From positions 1,550,001 to 1,614,000 of the forward strand of contig CAXUDB010000002.1 in the NCBI GenBank assembly GCA_964249755.1: a stretch of DNA of 64,000 nt. Reading direction: 5' to 3'. The stretch comes from Ilyomonas sp964249755 (lineage in GTDB: Bacteria; Bacteroidota; Bacteroidia; Chitinophagales; Chitinophagaceae). The number at the start of each line of letters is the position of its first letter. Positions within the stretch are counted from its first letter, which is position 1. Below, piece by piece: positions 16,201 to 25,182 of this stretch. Position numbers and translations under genes: made by a program. Below the pieces are notes generated by a model. That model did no database searches, was not told where the DNA came from, and saw only the letters and a program-made list of their open reading frames with translations.

Positions 16201-18036
16201 CACTATACCGCGGAAGCCGTGCGCCTGAGCGAGGAACGGTACCGCGCTATGTTTGACCAGGCAACAGCCTGCGTGAGTGAAGTGGACCCGGAAGGAAACC
16301 TGACATTAGTGAACAATACTTTTTGCCATACGCTTGGCTACACCAAGGAAGAACTGCTGACTAAGAACGTAAAAGAAATCACACACTTAGATGACCAGCC
16401 TCTGTGCAGCGAACTGATGCGGCGGGCGCTGGAGCTGGGAGACCCCTCTACTGTAGAAAAAAGACTGATTAAAAAAGATGGAACCAACGTTTGGATAACT
16501 GAAAGTATTGCCCGGCTTCGCAATGAGGAGGGGAAGGCAAGAAGTGTTGTTGCGGTAGGCATTGACATAACAAAACGCAAACAAACCGAGCAAGCTCTGA
16601 TTGACAGCGAAAGCAGATACCGTATTGCCCTAGAAGCCGGCGAGCTGGCTACATGGGATTGGAACATCCGCACAAACAAAGTGGTGTGGAACCCTCAGCA
16701 CTTCCGGCTGTTCGGCATCAACCACGAAAATGACGTGATCGAACCAGAATACTTCCTCAGTTTCATTTACCCGGAAGACCTTTCCCTGGTGAAAAGAGAA
16801 ATGATGGAAGTGCTGGGAGACCGGGGCATTTACGAGGCCGAATTCAGAATAAGAAGAGAAGACAATAACAAGCTGAGATGGATGAGCGGGTATGGCAGGG
16901 TAACGGAACGCGATAGCAATAACAAGCCGCTGCGTGTATCAGGGGTAATGTATGACACCACTGACCGCAGGGAAGCCGAAGACAACCTCGAAGCTACCAA
17001 AAACAGCCTTGACACCGCCTTGGAAGCCGCTAAAATGGGCGTTTGGAATTTAGACCTTGCGTATGGCTATATGGACCGGAGCCCGAAGCACGACCAGCTG
17101 CTGGGTTATCCTTTCTGGCAGGAAGAATGGACTTTTGAAAAAGCCAAACAGCATCTTGCGGAAGAAGACGGGGCAAAGTTTGATGAAGCTCACCAACGGC
17201 TTTTAAACGAAGGTGTGTTCGAGCTGGAAGCGCGCGTGAACCAAAGCGATGGCAGCCAATGTTGGGTATATTATTACGGACGCACCTTTAAAGAGGAGGA
17301 CGGCAAAACAGAACGCGCTGCCGGTGTAATCTTCGACATCACCGACCGCAAAACAATCGAAAAACAAAAAGATGAATTTATAGGCATTGCCAGCCACGAA
17401 CTAAAAACGCCGGTAACGAGTATTAAAGCCTATGCCGAGATATTACAGGAAATGTTTGAAGAATCGAACGACGAGATGTCGGCCGACCTGATGCACAAAT
17501 TAGACAAACAGGTAGATCGCCTGGGTAAGCTGATCAAAGACTTGCTCGATGTAACCAAAGTATCAGAAGGGCAACTGCACCTGGCTACAGAATCGCTCAA
17601 TCTCGAAAAGATGATTCAGAATATGGTGGAAGAAATGCAGCGCACCACAAGGCAGCATAACATTACATTGAACATGAGTAAGCTGCCCGAGGTGAACGGC
17701 GACATAGAACGGCTAAGCCAGGTGCTGAGCAATCTTCTCTCGAATGCCATCAAGTACTCGCCTGAGGCGAAAGAAGTCTTGGTAAATGCGCGCTACGAGG
17801 ATGGAAAGGTCGCTATCAGCGTGCAGGATTTCGGTATCGGAATGTCGAAGGGCACTATAGAAAAATTGTTTGCGCGGTTCTTCCGGTCAGACAATCCATC
17901 GGTGCGCTCCTACCCGGGTTTAGGGTTAGGTTTATTCATCTCAATGGAAATTATGAAACGACACAGAGGAACAATCACCGTGGAAAGCGAACAGGGAAAA
18001 GGATCTTTATTTACAATGATCTTACCCCTTGCATAG
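13252..18036 (+). CDS. CheB-CheR-PAS hybrid sensor histidine kinase
   Basis: 1594 residues, cytoplasmic, no spans. CheB methylesterase domain ~20-205 with triad Ser29 (GASAGG), His56 (LHLSPNH) and Asp148 (GTGADGS). CheR methyltransferase ~225-490 with SAM motif IAGCATGEEAYS (~326-337) and NLLIYF. A long coiled coil (~650-760) of ELxxSNEELQ type leads into about five PAS/PAC modules. The HisKA motif FIGIASHELKTPVTSIKAY has phospho-acceptor His1382, and the HATPase shows NLLSNAIKYSP, DFGIGMSKG and GLGLGLFIS. All catalytic residues look intact. Such fused proteins are known in Bacteroidetes outside classical chemotaxis loci. The response regulator gene 51 bp downstream is the likely partner. Stimulus unknown. 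Confidence 0.93.
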   Translation: MSNSISNIDPIPLSNSDNQPFLIAGIGASAGGVQALQRLFENIPENTGIAYIVILHLSPNHNSQLASILQNVASIPVTEVTKSIKVEADRAYVVSPNSSLKMVDGYLEVNQIVTWEERRAPIDIFFRTLAESHTSHAAAIVLSGTGADGSMGLKRIKERGGIVLAQNPAEAQYTDMPRNAISTELVDCILNVADIPRKLIAYREKAGTTLLSFVTDEVNEDQQGALQEVLAQLHTHTGHDFTNYKRPTLLRRIERRMNVKSAQHFADYAQLLNKAPEETHALLKDLLISVTNFFRDAEMFRYLETEIIPKIVQGKDAESTIRIWIAGCATGEEAYSIAMIVLEQLGKLVNPPTLQLFATDIDTTALAQAREGFYTITDAADVSAERLSRFFTKEDGGYRVKPELRKLILFTNHNALKDPPFSQLDLVSCRNLLIYFNPIAQTRMMETFYFALKPGGYLFLGTSEGIDNSSNLYAPMSKEHLVFQSRQVAVRLFSLHETSQYSLRARSAPVSFPKEKTEPRESRRTMERMSFGDLHQRLLEQYAPPSAVVNEAFEVVHLSQSAGRFMQVPGGEPTSDITKLVRTELRLPLRTALYNVLHYRKNIELLKLTIPAENGTETINLIVKPVLRPDDAARGYLLILFETSAETEADNSIKIEAADVEKLSTQMEQELIDTKHELRISNEQFELQTEELKGSNEELQAMNEELRSVAEELETSKEELQSINEELVTVNQELKTKIDELSQSNNNFQNLIISLNIGTIFLDRNFRVKLFTPTVRELFSLIGTDIGRPLSDISSKIRYADLIVGAETVLNTLQTVEREVTVEDGQTYLMQTGPYRTAEHRISGVVIAFINITARKKAEEASRSSERSLRLAISAAKMYSWEYSLVTKQYFFSDNAPYILGVPPEKLPRTVEDAYRLVHPDDKAQIQQLFTSFAEEGKGFTVDFRSVKPNGELVWLGVQTTVARDASGKPEKLIGIAQDISDRHYTAEAVRLSEERYRAMFDQATACVSEVDPEGNLTLVNNTFCHTLGYTKEELLTKNVKEITHLDDQPLCSELMRRALELGDPSTVEKRLIKKDGTNVWITESIARLRNEEGKARSVVAVGIDITKRKQTEQALIDSESRYRIALEAGELATWDWNIRTNKVVWNPQHFRLFGINHENDVIEPEYFLSFIYPEDLSLVKREMMEVLGDRGIYEAEFRIRREDNNKLRWMSGYGRVTERDSNNKPLRVSGVMYDTTDRREAEDNLEATKNSLDTALEAAKMGVWNLDLAYGYMDRSPKHDQLLGYPFWQEEWTFEKAKQHLAEEDGAKFDEAHQRLLNEGVFELEARVNQSDGSQCWVYYYGRTFKEEDGKTERAAGVIFDITDRKTIEKQKDEFIGIASHELKTPVTSIKAYAEILQEMFEESNDEMSADLMHKLDKQVDRLGKLIKDLLDVTKVSEGQLHLATESLNLEKMIQNMVEEMQRTTRQHNITLNMSKLPEVNGDIERLSQVLSNLLSNAIKYSPEAKEVLVNARYEDGKVAISVQDFGIGMSKGTIEKLFARFFRSDNPSVRSYPGLGLGLFISMEIMKRHRGTITVESEQGKGSLFTMILPLA

Positions 18037-18087
18037 AAATGAGTTGTACTTTAGTGCTGAAATAATTGATTGAAAAAACAACAAAAC

Positions 18088-18453
18088 ATGCCAAAGAAAA
18101 TTGTAATCGTTGATGACGATGCGGGTCTTAGGGATGTAGCGCAACTTATTTTCGAGAGAGCCGGATACCACACTGTAGTGATAAGCAGTGCGCACTCTCT
18201 GTATGAAGGTTTGCATTTGGATGCCGACTTAATTTTGCTGGACCGGCATCTCTCGGGCATGGACGGATTGGATGTGTGCCGGGACTTAAAACAGAAACCA
18301 GTATTTGCTCACGTCCCCATTCTGTTGATGTCTGCCACCCGCCACTTTTCTGAAAGCGAACAACACATACCTGCAGATGGTTTTATTGAAAAGCCGTTCC
18401 GCAAGAACGAATTGCTGCAACGCGTAGCGGATGCAATAGCACCGGTAATTTAA
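18088..18453 (+). CDS. Single-domain response regulator
   Basis: 121 residues, one REC domain and no output domain. Acidic pocket in KIVIVDDDAGLRD, phospho-acceptor Asp52 in LILLDRHLSGMDGL, and conserved Lys in FIEKPFRKNELL. The ATG at 18088 is preferred to a TTG at 18070. Its place just after the CheB-CheR-kinase gene suggests it receives phosphate from that kinase. A strong terminator follows. Confidence 0.93.
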   Translation: MPKKIVIVDDDAGLRDVAQLIFERAGYHTVVISSAHSLYEGLHLDADLILLDRHLSGMDGLDVCRDLKQKPVFAHVPILLMSATRHFSESEQHIPADGFIEKPFRKNELLQRVADAIAPVI

Positions 18454-18491
18454 AGGCTTTCCTGAGAGTTTGAAAGATTTTCATTCGAAAT

Positions 18492-18533
18492 AAAAAGAGC
18501 CTGGATTTTAAAAAATCCAGGCTCTTTTTATTT
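18492..18533 (+). terminator. Strong hairpin terminator
   Basis: Stem of at least 17 bp (aaaaagagcctggatttt with its complement), then T-rich sequence; ends the kinase/response-regulator transcript. A similar agagcctg...caggctct stem recurs at 22869-22912. Confidence 0.9.
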
Positions 18534-18599
18534 ACACAAAATATCATACATTAGCCTCGTTAATCAAACACTTCATTCATTACAAACTAACACTGCCTT

Positions 18600-18965
18600 A
18601 TGAAGAAATTTACTTTCTCCTTTTTGTTATGCCTGTTATTTTCTGTTCTCACGGTTCATGCGCAACAAGCCGAAAAGTTTGATCCAGTGAAAGACAAGGA
18701 AGCCATTCGCGGCTATGTAATTCATCTGCTTCCAGTGCCCGGCAATACATTCGGGTTTATGATTGTGAAAGATAAAACCACGGTTTGGTCGCAACTTAGT
18801 AATCCTTTCTCTCCGGACCGGCAGAAAGGCTTTGCGCACAAAAGCGATGCTTATAAGTTAGCCGAATGGGTGGTGAGCGAGCAGGAAAAGAACAGTCACG
18901 CCCCTATTATCTTCAAGCCGGAAATGGCTAAGCAACTGAATCTTTCAGAAACTACTTTACATTAA
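18600..18965 (+). CDS. Secreted DUF4907-like protein
   Basis: 121 residues with a signal peptide (MKKFTFSFLLCLLFSVLTVHAQ). The mature part has the DUF4907 pattern: GYVIHLLPVPGNTFGFMIVK, then a segment with NPFSPDRQKGFAHKSDAYKLAEWV, and a C-terminal PIIFKPEMAKQLNL. The function of this Bacteroidetes family is unknown. It lies 27 bp upstream of a large T9SS-exported protein and is probably co-transcribed with it. Confidence 0.7.
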   Translation: MKKFTFSFLLCLLFSVLTVHAQQAEKFDPVKDKEAIRGYVIHLLPVPGNTFGFMIVKDKTTVWSQLSNPFSPDRQKGFAHKSDAYKLAEWVVSEQEKNSHAPIIFKPEMAKQLNLSETTLH

Positions 18966-18992
18966 TGTTTTCTACTTTATAATCAAACTAAC

Positions 18993-21900
18993 ATGAGAAC
19001 AATACTTACGATTATTGCTGCCTTTTGCTGCGCCACAGTTTTTTCACAGGCAGGTGCATTGGATTCGAGTTTTGGAACAAATGGAAAATTTATATACAGC
19101 AATTCCGGTAATTCATCCTTTATCTCCGGGGTTACTGCAACAGCTATACAGAAAGATGGAAAAATATTGATAGCTGGATATGGTAACAATTATAATGGCA
19201 ACGGTAGTCAGGATTTTACTATTCTTCGTCTTAATACCAACGGTAGCATAGACAACAGTTTTGGAACAGCTGGAAAAGTCTTTGTTGATTTTTCAGACGT
19301 AGATAATTATTACAGTAACGATGCAGCATATGCCATAACCGTTCAACCGAATGGAAAAATCGTAGTAGCAGGCGATGTAAACGCTTACTATTATATTGAT
19401 TCTTTACAGACTTATAATTATGGCGATATAGGTGTAGCAAGAATAAATGCAGATGGAAGCTTAGACACTTCTTTTCATGCAACTGGAAAAGTCATTATAG
19501 ACCTTTCTGAATTTACGAAAGATCCAAACCTGTATAACAGCAGTTACGATTATTGCTACAGCGTCGCCGTTAAGCAAAATAGCAAAATTATTATTGGTGG
19601 CGCCACTTACACAAATGATGCACTCAACGGCAATAATTACGATGCGGTAATAGTGCAGTTAAATGCAAATGGTAGCTTCGATGCCAAATTTGCAAATACT
19701 GGTGTTCAGTTAATAAAGAAACCCGGAGGAGACGATTATATAAACAGTCTTGCCATACAAGCAGATGGAAAGATAATTGGCGGAGGTAATACAGGAATAA
19801 GTTCCAATTCTTCAAGAGATTTATTGGCCGTAAGACTGCAGGCAAATGGTGCCCTTGACAACACATTTGGAACAAACGGAATCGTTTCTACGGATCTGAG
19901 CAATAACAGTTATGATAATGGCGGTTCACTTGCTATACAATCGAATGGAAAAATAGTGGAAAGTGGTTATGCTTCCGGTCTTATCGGCTTGGTAAGATTT
20001 AATACCAACGGCAAACTTGACAAGACCTTCAATGGCAATGGTAAATCTATCTATCCAAGAAACGATTACGTTTATCAGTCAGGAGTATCCGTTTTGAAAG
20101 ATGGAAGAATTGTTCAAACGGGTGGTGAATATCCTTATAGCAATAATACGGATGGCGTTTACCTTGGAGCCAATAATTTTATAGCATTTCGCTATAAAGC
20201 GAACGGCGCCATTGATAGCAGTTTTGGAACACTAGGCAGTTCAATCATTGATTTTGGAAAATATACAGATGGTTCTCAAGACTACAGCCAGGCTTCTGCC
20301 TTGCAGGCAGATGATAAAATTGTTCTTGCCGGTTATATTATTTCTTCGTTTTCTGCCTGTGCTACTCGTTTGCAGGAAGATGGAAAAAATATTTCCGTAT
20401 TAGGACCTTCTGATCAAACTGATACGGCTTCTGCTGGCAACTGTACCGTAACCCTTAATAATATTGACCCCGTTCTATACCCCGACACAGCATTTTCGCT
20501 AATCAAATACAACAGGTACATTTCTACTAACTACACTTTAGCGGCATTGGATTCCGGTTACGGAAGCCTTAGCAGTAAACCTTTCGATATTGGCAACACA
20601 ACCGTTGTCTATACATCTACTATTGATCCATTACAGAGAGCCGTTTTCAACGTGAATGTTGCCGGCGGAACACCTGCCGGTGCGTTGGACTTTGATGGCA
20701 TCAATGATCGTGTTGATATTAATTATCTGAGTGATCCGGTTGCTTCGTATAATTATGGTCAATACAGCTTTGAGGCCTGGATAAAAGTAAGAGGCTATAA
20801 TAAAACAGAAGGATCCGTGATTTTTGCTAATGAAAGAAACAACAATGGCGGTATTATCGTATCACTGGATACCAAAGGATTCATCACCACTTATCAACCT
20901 TCGGTCGGCACCATTACTTCCAAGTCTAAAGTGCCTTTAAATAAGTGGACACACATTGCATTTGTTCAATCTTCTACAAAGCTTGATTTATATGTGAATG
21001 GCAAGTTTGTTCAAACCTTGCTTACCGCACCGAATCTTCATGGTGCCGTTTATAGCAACGCTTATCTGGGAGCTTATACGAGTGACAATGTAAACTTCAG
21101 TCGCCATTTCAATGGAGAGATGGAGGAAGTAAGAATCTGGGGCAGCGCCATCTGCCCAGGTCAGATAGTAAACAATCTGCGTTGCGAAATACCGGATTAT
21201 CCAATTGCATTGATAGCCGATTTTTCATTCAATCAAGGTTTGGCTTCCTGCAACAATCCAACAATCACTTCAGCTAATGGCAGAAACACTTCGGGTACCC
21301 TGCAAAACTTTGCCTTAACAGGCCCTACGTCCAACTGGGTAGTAGGTTATGTTAGCGGTTCATGCGCAGTATTCACCCCGCTGTCTGTAATCACACCTTC
21401 TCCCATTTACCAAGCAGCTACGGCAGATAGTTGCGGCGCAACAATCAACTTCGCGGTTACAATCAGCGGTGGTTGTTCTGATAGTGTAACAGTTACGTAC
21501 AGTCAGAACCCCGGAACCTTCTTTCCGGTAGGCACTACTTATGTGTATGTAACCGTGCAAGATGCATTTGGAAATACACAGTATACAAGCTTTCCGATAA
21601 CCGTTACTGAATCGCAACCACCCGTTCTTATCGTAAAAGACACCACTATTACACTCGACTATAATGGCAATGCTTACCTCAATCCCTATAATCTGGTTAG
21701 CAGTCTTACAGATAATTGCACGCCAAGCAATAATCTTTATTTGAACGCCTATCCTATTTATTTCAGTTGTTATAATGTTGGACCCAATACGGTAAATCTT
21801 TCAGTCACCGACCAGAGTGGCAACAGTGTTACCCAAACAGCCATAGTAACAGTGCTTCCTTATGTTGGTTCGGCAACTATTACGGCTTCACCAAACCCGC

Positions 21901-22856
21901 AGCAGTACAGCGATGTAGCCACCCTGCAAGCCACGCTTTACGGCGCGCAGAACTTCTATTACAATGGCTGTTTGCAGGCGCCTGATGTAACATTTAAGGT
22001 AGGATCTAAAGTGATTGGTGACGTAATTGCAACGCCCGATTTTAATGGCAATCTAACAGCAACTTTGTCTTATCCATTGACTGATATTTTTCCAAAGAAA
22101 ATATCTGCTACTTTCAATGGACTGACTTCATTTGCTTATAGTTTGCCTACTTCAACGGTCTCAACAACATTAAATGGAACTCCCGAAAATGCAGTTGTAG
22201 ATTATACAGAATCGCAATTCATCAACGCAACCTCTAATAAGGTAACCATTCCTGTGGCAGCACAGATAATTGATACAGCTGATGGTTCAAAAGGCGATAT
22301 TAGGAAAGCTATTGTGACCTTTACAATACAGCCGATAACGGCAGGCGCTAAAGTCATCGGTTCAAATACACTTACTGTTTCTTCGCTCGAATTTTTGAAT
22401 GCCGATAAAACATCCGGCGTAGCAAGAGGCAGCTTTACAGTAAATACAGGTGGCGTCCCGAATGCCAAGTTCAATATCATCGTTACAGTAAGCAATTATT
22501 ACACAGGTAGCAAAACAGTGTTGGTGTATGTAACCAAATCAGGCAGCAGCTTTATTACGCTGAACGATAAAGCTTCTCTTTCAGAAGGAAAATTGACATT
22601 AAACAATCAAACTTTTGGAGTGATTGTTTCACCCAATCCTTCACAAGAGCAATTCACGCTATTGGTAAAAAGCAGTAATCTTACAGATAAGATTGACATC
22701 CGGATTTCTGATGTAATGGGAAAGGTATTGGAAACTTTTTCAAATATACAGGCAGGTGATGCAGTGCAGTTGGGTTCGAAGTATCGCGCCGGTGTTTATA
22801 TCGCCGAAATCACACAGGGAAGCAACCGGAAGAGTTATAAGCTGATTAAACTATAA
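18993..22856 (+). CDS. T9SS-exported delta-60 repeat / LamG surface protein
   Basis: 1287 residues. A signal peptide (MRTILTIIAAFCCATVFSQ) is followed by eight or so delta-60 repeats (~20-480), recognised by LDSSFGTNGK and AIQxDGKIxxxG motifs, which form a beta-propeller. A LamG/concanavalin-like domain (~563-750; GALDFDGINDRVDINY, EAWIKVR, KWTHIAFVQ) precedes HYR-like beta-sandwich repeats (~760-960) and further beta-rich segments. The end (~1207-1287; VIVSPNPSQEQF ... YKLIKL) is a type A T9SS C-terminal sorting domain. The protein should be secreted across the outer membrane and attached to the surface or released; ligand unknown. Confidence 0.92.
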   Translation: MRTILTIIAAFCCATVFSQAGALDSSFGTNGKFIYSNSGNSSFISGVTATAIQKDGKILIAGYGNNYNGNGSQDFTILRLNTNGSIDNSFGTAGKVFVDFSDVDNYYSNDAAYAITVQPNGKIVVAGDVNAYYYIDSLQTYNYGDIGVARINADGSLDTSFHATGKVIIDLSEFTKDPNLYNSSYDYCYSVAVKQNSKIIIGGATYTNDALNGNNYDAVIVQLNANGSFDAKFANTGVQLIKKPGGDDYINSLAIQADGKIIGGGNTGISSNSSRDLLAVRLQANGALDNTFGTNGIVSTDLSNNSYDNGGSLAIQSNGKIVESGYASGLIGLVRFNTNGKLDKTFNGNGKSIYPRNDYVYQSGVSVLKDGRIVQTGGEYPYSNNTDGVYLGANNFIAFRYKANGAIDSSFGTLGSSIIDFGKYTDGSQDYSQASALQADDKIVLAGYIISSFSACATRLQEDGKNISVLGPSDQTDTASAGNCTVTLNNIDPVLYPDTAFSLIKYNRYISTNYTLAALDSGYGSLSSKPFDIGNTTVVYTSTIDPLQRAVFNVNVAGGTPAGALDFDGINDRVDINYLSDPVASYNYGQYSFEAWIKVRGYNKTEGSVIFANERNNNGGIIVSLDTKGFITTYQPSVGTITSKSKVPLNKWTHIAFVQSSTKLDLYVNGKFVQTLLTAPNLHGAVYSNAYLGAYTSDNVNFSRHFNGEMEEVRIWGSAICPGQIVNNLRCEIPDYPIALIADFSFNQGLASCNNPTITSANGRNTSGTLQNFALTGPTSNWVVGYVSGSCAVFTPLSVITPSPIYQAATADSCGATINFAVTISGGCSDSVTVTYSQNPGTFFPVGTTYVYVTVQDAFGNTQYTSFPITVTESQPPVLIVKDTTITLDYNGNAYLNPYNLVSSLTDNCTPSNNLYLNAYPIYFSCYNVGPNTVNLSVTDQSGNSVTQTAIVTVLPYVGSATITASPNPQQYSDVATLQATLYGAQNFYYNGCLQAPDVTFKVGSKVIGDVIATPDFNGNLTATLSYPLTDIFPKKISATFNGLTSFAYSLPTSTVSTTLNGTPENAVVDYTESQFINATSNKVTIPVAAQIIDTADGSKGDIRKAIVTFTIQPITAGAKVIGSNTLTVSSLEFLNADKTSGVARGSFTVNTGGVPNAKFNIIVTVSNYYTGSKTVLVYVTKSGSSFITLNDKASLSEGKLTLNNQTFGVIVSPNPSQEQFTLLVKSSNLTDKIDIRISDVMGKVLETFSNIQAGDAVQLGSKYRAGVYIAEITQGSNRKSYKLIKL

Positions 22857-22868
22857 GATAGTTTATCA

Positions 22869-22912
22869 TAAAAAAGAGCCTGCATCGTTAATAAGATGTA
22901 GGCTCTTCTTAT
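22869..22912. terminator. Bidirectional terminator between convergent genes
   Basis: Thirteen-bp stem (22874-22886 with 22895-22907, with G-T pairs), A run on the left and T-rich sequence on the right. Serves the T9SS protein gene (plus) and BaiN-like gene (minus). Confidence 0.75.
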
Positions 22913-22943
22913 TTATTGCTTTTTATAGAAACAATAAACACAT

Positions 22944-24203
22944 TCAGCTCGCAACACGGCTCATCTCTGCTATCGCTTTTGCGGCGATCCATCCGCTCGT
23001 CCATGCGTGTTGAAAATTGAAGCCGCCCGTAATGCCATCCACATCCATAATTTCACCTGCAAAAAACAAATTTGGCACTTTACGGCTTTGCATGGTATTC
23101 GCATCAATCTCTGATAAAGAAACACCGCCGCAGGTGACAAATTCTTCTTTAAAAGTTGTTTTCCCACTCACCTGAAACGTTTGCACAGTCAGGTTTTGAA
23201 TCAGTTTGTTACGGTTTTTCGATGGCAGATTAGACCATCTTGTTTCTGTTGTTATACCTGAAGCTTCTAATAAGTACTGCCACAAGCGGGAAGGCAAATA
23301 AAACGGATTTTTATGATGAAGAAATTGGGCAGCAATTGGTTGTTGTATCGTTTGCCAGTGCTCCTGTAAACTTTGTTCAGTGTAATCAGCCAGCCAGTTA
23401 ACCACAACGGAAAAATGGTATTCCTTTTCTGCCAATTCTCTCGCTCCGTAAGCAGATAGTTTTAAAACAGCAGGTCCGCTTATACCCCAGTGAGTTATTA
23501 GTAATGGATCTTGCTGGGATAATTTACTTCCTGAAATTTTTACTGTTGCCTTGTCAACGCTTACTCCCATTAATTGCGTGATAGGATGGTTAGGGATATT
23601 AAACGTAAACAGCGAAGGAACCGGCGGTTGAATTGTATGCCCTGCTGCCGCCAACCAATCAAACTGCTGTAATTTGGGAGAGCCGCCACATGCAACGCAT
23701 ACATAATCTGCTCTGTACGCTTTACCCATTGACGTTTGCAAACAAAATCTTTCGTTTTGTTTCTCAATCTTTTTTACATCAGCATTCATAATGATTTCAA
23801 CCCCATATAGGTTGGCTTCACTCATCATGCAGTCAATGATAGTTTGAGATGAATTACTTGTTGGGAACATACGTCCATCCCGTTCAGTCTTTATTGCTAC
23901 GCCCCGTTCCTCAAACCAGTCAATAGTATGCTGTGTATTGAAGTGATGCAAACTCCTTTTGAGAAAATTGGTGCCGCGCGGATATTTGGTAATGAGTTGA
24001 GGAATCTCAAAACAGTTGTGTGTTACATTGCATCTGCCGCCGCCGCTTATCTTCACTTTGCTTAACAGCTTGCCCGTTTTTTCAAGGATAATTATCTTTA
24101 GGGAAGGATTGTTTTTCGCCGCATTTATCGAGCAGAAAAAACCGGCAGCACCACCACCGATTACGATTAATGTTTTAGCGTTTGAAAAGTTGTCTTCAGA
24201 CAT
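22944..24203 (-). CDS. BaiN/YhiN (HI0933) family FAD-dependent oxidoreductase
   Basis: 419 residues, the usual length for the family. The N-terminal FAD motif is TLIVIGGGAAGFFCSINAAK, followed by the family signature KLLSKVKISGGGRCNVTH. The C-terminus has ATVKISG..., FVTCGGVSLSEIDANTMQSR, and LFFAGEIMDVDGITGGFNFQ ending with AWTSGWIAAKA, all characteristic. Cytoplasmic flavoprotein; the physiological substrate is generally unknown. It follows map on the same strand with an 83-bp gap. Confidence 0.92.
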   Translation of the reverse strand: MSEDNFSNAKTLIVIGGGAAGFFCSINAAKNNPSLKIIILEKTGKLLSKVKISGGGRCNVTHNCFEIPQLITKYPRGTNFLKRSLHHFNTQHTIDWFEERGVAIKTERDGRMFPTSNSSQTIIDCMMSEANLYGVEIIMNADVKKIEKQNERFCLQTSMGKAYRADYVCVACGGSPKLQQFDWLAAAGHTIQPPVPSLFTFNIPNHPITQLMGVSVDKATVKISGSKLSQQDPLLITHWGISGPAVLKLSAYGARELAEKEYHFSVVVNWLADYTEQSLQEHWQTIQQPIAAQFLHHKNPFYLPSRLWQYLLEASGITTETRWSNLPSKNRNKLIQNLTVQTFQVSGKTTFKEEFVTCGGVSLSEIDANTMQSRKVPNLFFAGEIMDVDGITGGFNFQHAWTSGWIAAKAIAEMSRVAS

Positions 24204-24286
24204 GAGGATTGTACGATTCCTATATGGCAGATAATGACGAAACAGTCTTTTTCATTGTCGACTATACCCATTTTGCAATGGCAGAA

Positions 24287-25114
24287 TTAATTCAGATAGT
24301 AATTGGTATTAAGGTTCGGGTTGGCTTTTTCTACCGCTTCAATAATACTATAGTCTGATAAGATTAATGCTTTATTTCTTTTGATGCATACATCATGTTC
24401 AAAATGTACTGATGGCTTGCCGTCGCGGGTGCGCACCGTCCATCCATCAGCATCGGTATATATTTCTCTGCCGCCCAGGTTGATCATCGGCTCGATGGCC
24501 AACACCATGTTTTCTTTCAACGTCTTGCCTTCGCCCCGCTTTCCATAGTTTGGCATTTGCGGATCTTCATGCAGGCTTCTTCCCAAGCCATGTCCCACTA
24601 ATTCACGCACAACACCATAACCATTTTTCTTTTCGGTATGTTCCTGTATGGCATAAGCGATATCCCCAATACGGTTACCCACTATTGCTTTTTCAATTCC
24701 TTTATACAACGATTCTTTGGTCACGCGCATCAGTTTCAATACTTCATCACTCACTTCGCCCAACACAAAAGAATAGGCGTGGTCGCCATGCCAGCCGTTG
24801 AGTATCACCCCTAAGTCTATTGATACTACATCGCCCTCTTTCAATGGTGTATCATTAGGAAAACCATGAACTACAACATCGTTTACAGAAGCACAAATAT
24901 TGTGAGGATAACCGCGGTAATTTTTGAAAGAAAGCGTTGCCTCGTGGTCTTGCGCAAACTCAGCACACAAGACATCAATTTGGAGCGTTGTCATTCCCGG
25001 CTTCAACACTTTTGCCACTTCGGTTAATGTTTTGCTCACCAGTTCTGCGCTTTGTTTCATCAGCGCTATCTCAGATTCTGTTTTATAAAAAATCATATCT
25101 CTTGTTCTGCTCAT
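24287..25114 (-). CDS. map: Type I methionine aminopeptidase
   Basis: 275 residues. Removes the initiator methionine from nascent proteins. Metal ligands are visible: the Asp pair in VVSIDLGVILNGWHGDHAYS, His in VGHGLGRSLHEDP, Glu in LAIEPMI, and Glu in HFEHDV. Start at 25114; an alternative ATG six codons later (MIFYKTESEIALM) matches the N-terminus of most homologues. It follows secY, as in many bacteria, but is separated from it by a terminator-like hairpin. infA and rpmJ, which usually follow, are absent. Confidence 0.95.
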   Translation of the reverse strand: MSRTRDMIFYKTESEIALMKQSAELVSKTLTEVAKVLKPGMTTLQIDVLCAEFAQDHEATLSFKNYRGYPHNICASVNDVVVHGFPNDTPLKEGDVVSIDLGVILNGWHGDHAYSFVLGEVSDEVLKLMRVTKESLYKGIEKAIVGNRIGDIAYAIQEHTEKKNGYGVVRELVGHGLGRSLHEDPQMPNYGKRGEGKTLKENMVLAIEPMINLGGREIYTDADGWTVRTRDGKPSVHFEHDVCIKRNKALILSDYSIIEAVEKANPNLNTNYYLN

Positions 25115-25130
25115 TATTATTTAAGAATGA

Positions 25131-25161
25131 AAAAAACCTGTCAGAATCTCTAACAGGTTTT
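25131..25161 (-). terminator. Hairpin terminator between secY and map
   Basis: On the minus strand: AAAACCTGTTAG, an 8-nt loop, CTGACAGGTTTTTT-type arm with six T. It lies 22 nt after the secY stop and 17 nt before the map start, so map needs readthrough or its own promoter. Confidence 0.75.
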
Positions 25162-25182
25162 AGTTTATATATTTGTTCAGTA

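Noticed and set aside
19231..19875. His/Leu/Arg-rich minus-strand frames in the delta-60 protein gene
   Set aside because: Mirror of repeated Asn/Gly/Ser codons on the coding strand, not genes.
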